Source: Rhodospirillales bacterium (GTDB lineage Bacteria; Pseudomonadota; Gammaproteobacteria; Nevskiales; Nevskiaceae). From it: 64,000 bases of DNA. Shown in pieces: positions 58,088-64,000 of the stretch. Made by a program: the position numbers and the translations under genes. Position 1 is the first letter of the stretch. Each line of letters opens with the position of its first letter. The stretch is from assembly GCA_903970615.1 (NCBI GenBank), contig CAJCJH010000085.1:53621-117620 (forward strand), in the 5' to 3' direction. Under the pieces are notes generated by a model, which saw nothing but the letters and a program-made list of their open reading frames with translations, did not search any database and had not been told where the DNA came from.

Positions 58088-59089
58088 TCAAGCCGCCGCA
58101 GCCCGTTGATGCGACTGTGTTGCCGCCAATGCCGCTTCGATCACCGGCCAGCCTGCACCCGCGCGCGGAGCCTGTTCGGACAGCACGCGCCGGAAGGCAC
58201 GTCCTCCGGCTTCGCCTCGATACAGCCCGAGCATGTGCCGCGTGATACGCGCGAGCGGCGTACCGGCAGCGAGTTCGCGCTCAATATAAGGCCGCAGGCG
58301 ATGCAGCCATTCGGCCCGGCTCAAACGTGGTGTTGAGTCGCCGAACAGCTGCGCATCCACAGCCGTCAACAGGTAAGGATCTTCGTAAGCTGCGCGGCCG
58401 AGCATCACGCCATCCAGCTGTTGCAACTGGGCTTCACAGGCATCGAGCGTCGCCAGACCGCCGTTCAGCACAATGTTCAACTGCGGGAAATCCTGCTTCA
58501 AACGCGCCACCGTGGGATACGACAAGGGCGGCACTTCCCGGTTCTGCTTCGGCGACAGACCACTCAGCCAGGCCTTGCGCGCATGCACGATGAAAGTCTT
58601 CGCCCCCGCCGCGCTCACGATGCCGACGAAGCGCTGCAGGAAGGCGTAGTCCTCCGAGTCATCCACGCCGATGCGGCACTTTACCGTCACTGGAATCGTG
58701 CAGACCTCGCGCATCGCCTGCACGCCATCGGCCACACGCTGCGGCTCCAGCATCAGGCAGGCGCCGAAGCGGCCTTCCTGCACGCGATCGGAAGGACAGC
58801 CACAATTCAGGTTGATCTCGTCGTAACCGAACCCAGCACTAATCGCCGCCGCCTGCGCCAGCAGCTGTGGCTCCGAACCGCCCAGCTGCAAGGCCAGCGG
58901 ATGCTCGCAAGGCTCGAACCGCAGATGACGTTCCGCATCGCCATGCACGATCGCGCCCGCGTTGATCATCTCGGTATACAAACGCGCATGACGGCTCGCC
59001 CGCCGATGAAATACCCGGCACGCAGAAGTCGTCCAGTCCATCATCGGCGCCACGCAGAAGCGCCAGGGATTGCTTGCCGTTGGAGTCAC
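58088..59089 (-). CDS. dusA: tRNA-dihydrouridine(20/20a) synthase
   Basis: 333-residue FMN enzyme that reduces U20/20a of tRNA. The catalytic Cys is in EINLNCGCPSDRVQEGRFGA and the start region RFCVAPMMDWTT is the usual FMN-site motif. FNGG-like VLNGGLATLDACE follows. GTG at 59089 is the start used, since family members start just before PMMDWT. First gene of the dusA-cyclophilin-lpxH set. Confidence 0.95.
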   Translation of the reverse strand: MTPTASNPWRFCVAPMMDWTTSACRVFHRRASRHARLYTEMINAGAIVHGDAERHLRFEPCEHPLALQLGGSEPQLLAQAAAISAGFGYDEINLNCGCPSDRVQEGRFGACLMLEPQRVADGVQAMREVCTIPVTVKCRIGVDDSEDYAFLQRFVGIVSAAGAKTFIVHARKAWLSGLSPKQNREVPPLSYPTVARLKQDFPQLNIVLNGGLATLDACEAQLQQLDGVMLGRAAYEDPYLLTAVDAQLFGDSTPRLSRAEWLHRLRPYIERELAAGTPLARITRHMLGLYRGEAGGRAFRRVLSEQAPRAGAGWPVIEAALAATQSHQRAAAA

Positions 59090-59309
59090 AGTGGTCGCCT
59101 TATCGGGCCCGTATCGTGTGGCTTATTGTCGGACTTCCGGCGCTCGGCCGTCCAACCGGCTGCGGCATGAATGTGCTGCCAGCGGCTGCCACGAGGTGGA
59201 TCAAGTCGAGTCCGGAGCGCTAAGGTGTGATGGACGATTCGTGACGATCGATAAGCTCTGCGTCCGGCAGCAACGCCAGAATCCATACGCCTCACCCGAT
59301 ACCGCTCTC

Positions 59310-61304
59310 GTGGAAAGCCCGAACGAACCTCAAACCGCAAGCCTGCAGACTCATCAAGGTCAAAGCCCGGTTCAAGGCCTGCAGCATGGTAGCCCGGCGC
59401 AACCTTCCGGCGGCAATGCCAATGAAGGTGCCACTCGCCTGCTCGATCTCTATCGACTGATCTGGCGCTTCGCTGCCGGTGCTCGCACGAAATACATCAC
59501 GGCGATGTCGCTGCTGATCGCCTCGAATCTGGTGCGGTTGGCGATTCCGGTGCTGGCCGGCGAGGCCATCAACTCGGTGCAGCTCGCCGGCAATGCCAGC
59601 TTCCTGCAAGCCGGCCTGCTGGTGGCCGCCGTGTTCGGTGTGCAGATGACGGCTTGGCTGCTACAGGCGCCGGGGCGGGTGCTGGAACGTAACGTCGGCA
59701 TCCGCGTGCGCACCGCCGCGGCGGATGCGCTGTTCGCCAAGTTGCTGAGCCTGCCGCTGGCTTGGCACGACCGGCATCATTCCGGCGAAGTGCAGCATCG
59801 CGCCGAGCAGGCCACGCGCGCGCTGTACGATTTCACCCAGAACCAGTTTATCTATCTGCAAAGTGCGATCAATCTGGTCGGCCCCGTCGTCGCCTTGTTG
59901 TTGATCTCGAAGCTGACCGGTGTGATCGCCATCCTCGGCTTCGTATTGCTCGCCGGTGTGATCATCCGCTTCGACATCTCGCTGATGCGTCTGGCGGTCA
60001 CCGAGAACACCGCCGAGCGCAAATACGCCGCCGGCCTGCTGGATTTCCTCGGCAACATCTCCACCGTCATCAGCCTGCGCGCCGGCAGCGCGGTGCGCCG
60101 CCTCGTCAGCCAGCGCTTGCAGCAGGTATTCGCGCCGCTGGGTCGCAGCATCGTCCTGAACGAAGCCAAATGGTGTTCAGTGGATCTGCTCGGCGTCGGG
60201 CTTTCCTGGTCGCTGGTCGCGGCGTATGCGTGGCAGGCGCATCAGGCCACTGTCGGCGCGGGCGGGCTGCTGCTTGGCAGTGTGTTCATGGTTTACCAGT
60301 ACGCGCAGCAGGCGGCGAGTGTGATCGGCTCGATGGCCGCCAACTTCCAGAACTTCGCCCGCGTGAAAACCGATGTCGCCAGTGCGGATGTGATCTGGAA
60401 TGCCGCATCGCGCCCGCAGGCGGATACGACGGTGAACGCCGACTGGCGATCGATAAAGCTGCAACAACTCGGCTTCACTTACGAGCGCGGCGGCGGCATC
60501 CACGACGTTTCCTTGACCTTTCATCGCGGCGAACGTGTGGCGCTGATCGGCCCCAGCGGTTCCGGCAAAAGCACGCTGCTGCGAGTGATGGCCGGGCTGT
60601 ATTCGCCACAGCAGGGCGGCTACGCCGTCGATGGCCAAGCGATCGACGGTCTGCGTAGCCTCGAATCGATCGCCACCCTCATTCCGCAGGAGGCCGAAGT
60701 GTTTGAAGCGTCCCTGCGCGAAAACCTCACCTTCGGCGCAGACCGCGCGCAGGCCGCCATCGACAACGCCGCCTACATCGCCGTATTCGATACCGTGCTG
60801 AACGCATTGCCGCAGCGGCTCGATACACCCTTGTCCGAACGCGGCTTCAACTTCTCCGGCGGTCAGCGCCAGCGTGTCGCCTTGACGCGCGGACTGCTCG
60901 CCGCGGGCGTCGGCAAAGGCCCGCCCGAACACCCGGACAAAGTCCCCGGACTAGCCTCGACCCGCTCAAAGCCTGAAGGATTAGAAGGCAAGCGCGGCCC
61001 CAGTGAAGCCGCCGGACCAGCCCTGTGCAGCGCTATGCTGCTACTCGACGAACCCACCAGCGCCCTTGACCAGGCCACCGAAGCGCGCTTCTTCAAACGC
61101 CTGCGCGAGTGCCTGCCGCAGCTTTGTATCGTCGCCGCCGTGCATCGTCTCAGTGTGCTGGAGCAGTTCGACCGGGTGGTGCTGATGGCCGATGGCCGCG
61201 TGATCGACAGCGGCACCCCGCAGCAATTGCAGGCCCGTCAGCCACTGTTCCGCGAAATGCTCCACAACGCGGTGGAACAGGACCCGACGAAACCCGCGGC
61301 CTAG
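59310..61304 (+). CDS. ABC transporter, fused permease-ATPase (exporter type) with NBD insertion
   Basis: About 664-residue type I ABC exporter half. Six hydrophobic helices occupy about residues 50-325. The ATPase has Walker [12 protein letters not shown], the signature [14 protein letters not shown], Walker [12 protein letters not shown] and the switch His in VAAVHRLS. Between the signature helix and Walker B lies an extra segment of about 44 residues rich in Pro/Gly/Lys ([12 protein letters not shown]...), where only about 10 residues are usual. GTG 59310 is the proposed start; earlier starts at 59241 or 59070 are possible. Substrate unknown. Confidence 0.85.
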   Translation: MESPNEPQTASLQTHQGQSPVQGLQHGSPAQPSGGNANEGATRLLDLYRLIWRFAAGARTKYITAMSLLIASNLVRLAIPVLAGEAINSVQLAGNASFLQAGLLVAAVFGVQMTAWLLQAPGRVLERNVGIRVRTAAADALFAKLLSLPLAWHDRHHSGEVQHRAEQATRALYDFTQNQFIYLQSAINLVGPVVALLLISKLTGVIAILGFVLLAGVIIRFDISLMRLAVTENTAERKYAAGLLDFLGNISTVISLRAGSAVRRLVSQRLQQVFAPLGRSIVLNEAKWCSVDLLGVGLSWSLVAAYAWQAHQATVGAGGLLLGSVFMVYQYAQQAASVIGSMAANFQNFARVKTDVASADVIWNAASRPQADTTVNADWRSIKLQQLGFTYERGGGIHDVSLTFHRGERVALIGPSGSGKSTLLRVMAGLYSPQQGGYAVDGQAIDGLRSLESIATLIPQEAEVFEASLRENLTFGADRAQAAIDNAAYIAVFDTVLNALPQRLDTPLSERGFNFSGGQRQRVALTRGLLAAGVGKGPPEHPDKVPGLASTRSKPEGLEGKRGPSEAAGPALCSAMLLLDEPTSALDQATEARFFKRLRECLPQLCIVAAVHRLSVLEQFDRVVLMADGRVIDSGTPQQLQARQPLFREMLHNAVEQDPTKPAA

Positions 61305-61410
61305 CCGCAACCCCGCTCAGTGCTTGCGCTCAACCGCGCCGCATCCGGGTGCGGGCCTCTCGCTGATCGCCGCGAGAAGCGCGGTTTTCACAGGCGAGCA
61401 GCAGGCATTC

Positions 61411-61590
61411 TGTGGTCAGGGAATATCATTCCGTAGTCTGGGAGCAGCGTCCCTGTGGTCAGGGAAAGCAGTCCCCGTCGTTGGGGATAGCTTTTCCTGC
61501 GATCAGAAAACACCTTTCCTGGGATCGGAATTGACCCTGTCGTTTGCAGGATTTTCCGGTTTCCGGACTCGGAAAGCGGCCTGTCCTTGA
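61411..61590. repeat. 22-bp periodic array of small hairpins
   Basis: Anchor positions (the T of a TCAG/TCTG/TTGG/TCGG motif) fall at 61416, 61437, 61459, 61481, 61503, 61525 and 61569, spaced 21-22 bp, with a diverged unit near 61547. Each unit has arms such as GGAAT-ATC-ATTCC, GGGA...TCCC, GGGA...TCCC, GGGGA...TTTTCC and GAAA...TTTC, and the arms vary between units while staying complementary. The array fills most of the gap between the ABC gene and the next gene. Confidence 0.7.
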
Positions 61591-61604
61591 AAAATCGTTG
61601 TAAG

Positions 61605-61624
61605 AATGTGACCTAGGTCACATT
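61605..61624. promoter_or_regulatory. Near-perfect CRP/Clp palindrome
   Basis: AATGTGACCTAGGTCACATT is a perfect 20-bp palindrome containing TGTGA-CCTAGG-TCACA, the classical CRP core with 6-bp spacer. It lies about 87 bp upstream of the gene at 61711. A CRP/Clp family regulator is the likely ligand. Confidence 0.8.
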
Positions 61625-61710
61625 TTGCCCGCAGTTGGCCCCCACAACGGCTTTGAACCGGTGCAGAATTTCGCTGCCGCATTGTGACGGCTTTCTGTGG
61701 GAAGGCTTTG

Positions 61711-62361
61711 ATGCAGCCTAAATTGATCATCGCTTTCAAAGACCCCGGCAACCCGGCCTTTCCGACGCGGGCGGAAGGCATCTCGAAGGCACTCACCGGC
61801 AACACCCATTTCCCGGAACCGTGGCCGGCGCCGCTGCCTTCGTCGGCACAGCTGGCGGCGGATGTGGCGGCATATCAAAGTGCTCATATCGCGGCCCGGC
61901 CAGGGGATAAGCAGAAGATCGCGCTACGCGATGCGGCGCGGGCAGTGGTGACGGCGGAGCTGAAGCGGCTGGCGCTGTATCTGGAGATGGTGGCGGATGG
62001 CGATGTGGCGGCGTTGATGAGCACCGGTTACGACCTGCGGCATGCCACGGTCAAGGCGTCTGGTGCGAACCCGGATATCCTGCCAGCGGCGGAGGATTTC
62101 CGCGTGAGCCGCGGGGTGTTGTCCGGCACGATCACGCTACATGCGCGCAAGCTTGCAGGGGCAGGGGCGTACGAGGTGCAGACGACCGTGGCCGACCCGA
62201 CGCAGGAACCGGGCTGGGTCGGCGGCGGGGTGTTCACGCGCTGCTCGAAGATTGAACTCAGCGGTCTTGCGCCGGGTGCGGTGGTGTCGGCACGCCTGCG
62301 CGGCATCGGCTCGCACAGTCCGGTGGCGTGGCCGGTGGTGGCGAGTTTGAGGGTGGTTTGA
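61711..62361 (+). CDS. Protein with C-terminal fibronectin-III-like region, unknown
   Basis: 216-residue protein with no signal peptide. The N-terminal half is helical (LIIAFKDPGNPAFPTRAEGI... with an AQLAADVAAYQSAHIAARPG helix); the C-terminal part (from about residue 135, GVLSGTITLHARKLAG to PVAWPVVASLRVV) resembles a fibronectin type III domain. GGGAAGG at about 61699-61705 supports ATG 61711. Similar stand-alone proteins are known in Xanthomonadales-like and Bacteroidetes genomes with no known function. A CRP palindrome lies upstream. Confidence 0.75.
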   Translation: MQPKLIIAFKDPGNPAFPTRAEGISKALTGNTHFPEPWPAPLPSSAQLAADVAAYQSAHIAARPGDKQKIALRDAARAVVTAELKRLALYLEMVADGDVAALMSTGYDLRHATVKASGANPDILPAAEDFRVSRGVLSGTITLHARKLAGAGAYEVQTTVADPTQEPGWVGGGVFTRCSKIELSGLAPGAVVSARLRGIGSHSPVAWPVVASLRVV

Positions 62362-62483
62362 ATGCGGGCGGGTGAAGGGTGGTGAATGATGAACACAAGG
62401 GCGGGGCATTGTCGCGCCAGCGGTATGACGATGATTTTTTCGTGAGTGGGTCGCCGATCACTGTTAACGGAGTTCCAAAGTTT

Positions 62484-64000
62484 ATGCGTTCAAATATTTG
62501 TCCAAGCTATTCTGCCGTTGCAGGCATTTTGCTTGTCCTCTCGTTCGGCAGTGCGTACTCCGCCGATCGCAAACCGGTCGATACCCAGGCTGATCTGCCT
62601 AGATTCAGTTATCCGGTAAGCGGGAAGGTCGAAACACTGCTCGACGCCGATCAAGCAACATTCGCTGCGTTCGCGGCTCCGGTAGAAGCCGATATCGATA
62701 GCGTGCTCCGTGATTACGATATCCGGGACCACGCCGCACTGCGTGACCTGCTTCAGGCCAAGCTCAATCTGCAGATCATTTCGGGAACGGCGGATGGCAA
62801 GACGCTCGAACAGCTCCACCAGTTGCGCGCGCTGGAGGATAAACCGTCCGCCCGTCTCATCGCTCATCTGGATCAGGAAGCCTTCATCAAGGCCCGGATG
62901 GCGGCACCGCAGTCTTCCGGCGCGTCAGAAGCGTGCCCGGAAGGATTCGAGGCGGCTTACAAAGGTGCGGTCGATCCGCTTCCGTGGGAAACCGTCGGGA
63001 CTGATCTCAAGGGGTTGAAAGGCTTCATGGGTGTTGCAAGCCATAATTTCTTCGAGGGTTTCGCGGTGTCGAACCTTCAGGCGTCGGTTGATCAAAATCA
63101 TGCGCTCGATTTGCCCGGCGCGGAGGCGCTGATCAGAGCCAGGGCAGCGATCCAGGTCATGGTGGGCTGTCATGCGCCGCTGGTTGCGGTACTCACGACC
63201 TATGTCGAACAACATAACGTGACCAAGCCCGACATCTGGCAGGCGCGCGCAGCCGTGCTTCCGGATGCCGGCGTGCTGACACCGGTCAAGGTCGCGATCT
63301 GGGATTCGGGTATCGACACCAGCCTGTTCCCCGGACGTTTGCTGGTCGATCCGAAGCCGGGACATGACGATCCAGATGGAATCGCCTTCGACGTGAGGAA
63401 CAAGCACACGCACGGCAGCCTGATTCCCTTGACGCCGGAGCAGCAGGCCGAATATCCGTCGCAGGTTGCGGACATGCAGGGATTCAGTGATGTCGCAAAC
63501 GACATCGAAAGCGATGCTGCCGCTGCGGCCAAGAAGAAGCTTGCGGCCATGTCGCCGGAGGAGGTCAAGCATTTCTCGGACGAGGGCGATTTCTTCGTAA
63601 GCTATGCCCACGGCACGCATGTCACCGGCATCGCTGCCGAGGGCAATCCGGCCATTCGTCTGGCGTATGCCCGCATGACATTCGATACCAGTCATCCGCA
63701 TAGCCCACCCACCGACCGGCTTATAACGGACCTTGGAAAGTCCTACGCGGAAGATGTCCGCTGGTTCAAGAAACACCGGATTCGTGTCGTCAACATGAGC
63801 TGGTGGAACTGGCCCGCCGCCTATGAAAAAGATCTGGCCGATAACGGCATCGGCAAGGATGCGGAAGAACGCAAGAAGCTGGCGCGCCACTATTTCGACA
63901 TCGAGAAGCGGGCGCTGTATATGGCTATCAAGGGCGCACCGGACATTCTCTTCGTCACCATCGCCGGCAACAGCGACCATGACAATGCCTTTCAGGAGAT
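62484..64000 (+). CDS. S8 family serine peptidase, N-terminal part (runs off window)
   Basis: First 505 codons of a large subtilisin-family protease. A signal peptide (SAVAGILLVLSFGSAYSAD) is followed by a long prodomain-like region with a Cys pair (EACPEGFE, VGCHAP) to about residue 260. The catalytic Asp is D274 in VAIWDSGIDT, the catalytic His H376 in YAHGTHVTGIAAEG, and the oxyanion Asn N496 in TIAGNSDHDN. The spacing between Asp and His (102 residues) is much longer than the usual 30-60, so an insertion (about 290-365) is present. The catalytic Ser is off the window. Probably secreted. Confidence 0.9.
   Translation, partial: MRSNICPSYSAVAGILLVLSFGSAYSADRKPVDTQADLPRFSYPVSGKVETLLDADQATFAAFAAPVEADIDSVLRDYDIRDHAALRDLLQAKLNLQIISGTADGKTLEQLHQLRALEDKPSARLIAHLDQEAFIKARMAAPQSSGASEACPEGFEAAYKGAVDPLPWETVGTDLKGLKGFMGVASHNFFEGFAVSNLQASVDQNHALDLPGAEALIRARAAIQVMVGCHAPLVAVLTTYVEQHNVTKPDIWQARAAVLPDAGVLTPVKVAIWDSGIDTSLFPGRLLVDPKPGHDDPDGIAFDVRNKHTHGSLIPLTPEQQAEYPSQVADMQGFSDVANDIESDAAAAAKKKLAAMSPEEVKHFSDEGDFFVSYAHGTHVTGIAAEGNPAIRLAYARMTFDTSHPHSPPTDRLITDLGKSYAEDVRWFKKHRIRVVNMSWWNWPAAYEKDLADNGIGKDAEERKKLARHYFDIEKRALYMAIKGAPDILFVTIAGNSDHDNAFQE

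Larger units (their letters stand above)
61305..61710. other. Non-coding gap with repeat array and CRP-like palindrome
   Basis: This 406-bp interval has no supportable gene. It holds the 22-bp array (61411-61590) and a palindromic CRP-type site (61605-61624) upstream of the gene at 61711. Confidence 0.6.

Noticed and set aside
61411..61590. CRISPR array
   Set aside because: The 22-bp units are contiguous and imperfect with no unique spacers, and no cas genes are near.

Overview
The window is GC-rich chromosomal DNA from a gammaproteobacterium. Gene order points to a relative of Xanthomonadales, Nevskiales and Pseudomonas. The run leuC-leuD-leuB-asd-fimV-truA-trpF-trpB-trpA-accD-folC-SPOR is the classic layout of these orders, and mtnA / mtaD / ubiG / gph / yciK matches the P. 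aeruginosa PA3169-PA3173 order. Several lipid genes (high-molecular-weight FabG, a DEGS-like desaturase, an SCP2 protein, an acyl-CoA synthetase cluster) fit a lipid-specialised lineage such as Nevskiales/Solimonadaceae. The exact genus cannot be read from the sequence. No rRNA, tRNA or CRISPR was seen.

Layout. 0-0.8 kb: the 5' part of lexA and a divergent small membrane protein share a near-consensus LexA box. 0.9-3.5 kb: YaeQ, DUF1993, an EamA permease and a tiny membrane protein. 3.8-10.7 kb: a LysR regulator with a coupled hydrolase diverges from the leucine operon, which has two hotdog thioesterases and a methyltransferase built in. 10.8-21.5 kb: asd, fimV, truA, trpFBA, accD, folC and a SPOR protein. 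21.5-24.5 kb: lipid block of diacylglycerol kinase, a Tam41-like nucleotidyltransferase and a convergent sphingolipid-type desaturase. 24.6-29.1 kb: leftward acyl-CoA synthetase, alpha/beta hydrolase, SDR and phosphotransferase. 29.3-36 kb: two envelope proteins, HMW-FabG, GTP cyclohydrolase II, a repeat-rich secreted protein, pyrD, DUF1289 and a thioesterase.

36-38.1 kb is an accessory patch: an MmcQ/YjbR protein, four stem-loops and an AT-richer gene broken by a homopolymer frameshift. 38.1-43.4 kb holds purB, fumC, a quinone oxidoreductase, dsbB and rraA. At 43.6-44.6 kb a lipoprotein leader is joined to a GAF-GGDEF remnant with an in-frame TAG. 45-52.7 kb holds acnA, yciK, gph, ubiG, mtaD and mtnA. 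52.8-59.1 kb holds a gamma-carbonic anhydrase homologue, a quinone oxidoreductase, an NTF2-like lipoprotein, sixA, rsmJ, SCP2, lpxH, a cyclophilin and dusA. 59.3-64 kb holds an ABC exporter with an unusual nucleotide-binding-domain insertion, a 22-bp periodic repeat array, a near-perfect CRP-type palindrome, a small exported or structural protein and the first 505 codons of an S8 peptidase that runs off the end.

Most genes are housekeeping: leucine, tryptophan, lysine/methionine/threonine precursor, pyrimidine, purine, folate and ubiquinone synthesis, TCA cycle, lipid A and methylthioadenosine salvage. The best leads for new biology are the SOS-linked small membrane protein, the lipid block at 21.5-24.5 kb, the 33.4-kb repeat protein, the GAF-GGDEF chimera, and the 22-bp hairpin array next to the CRP palindrome.
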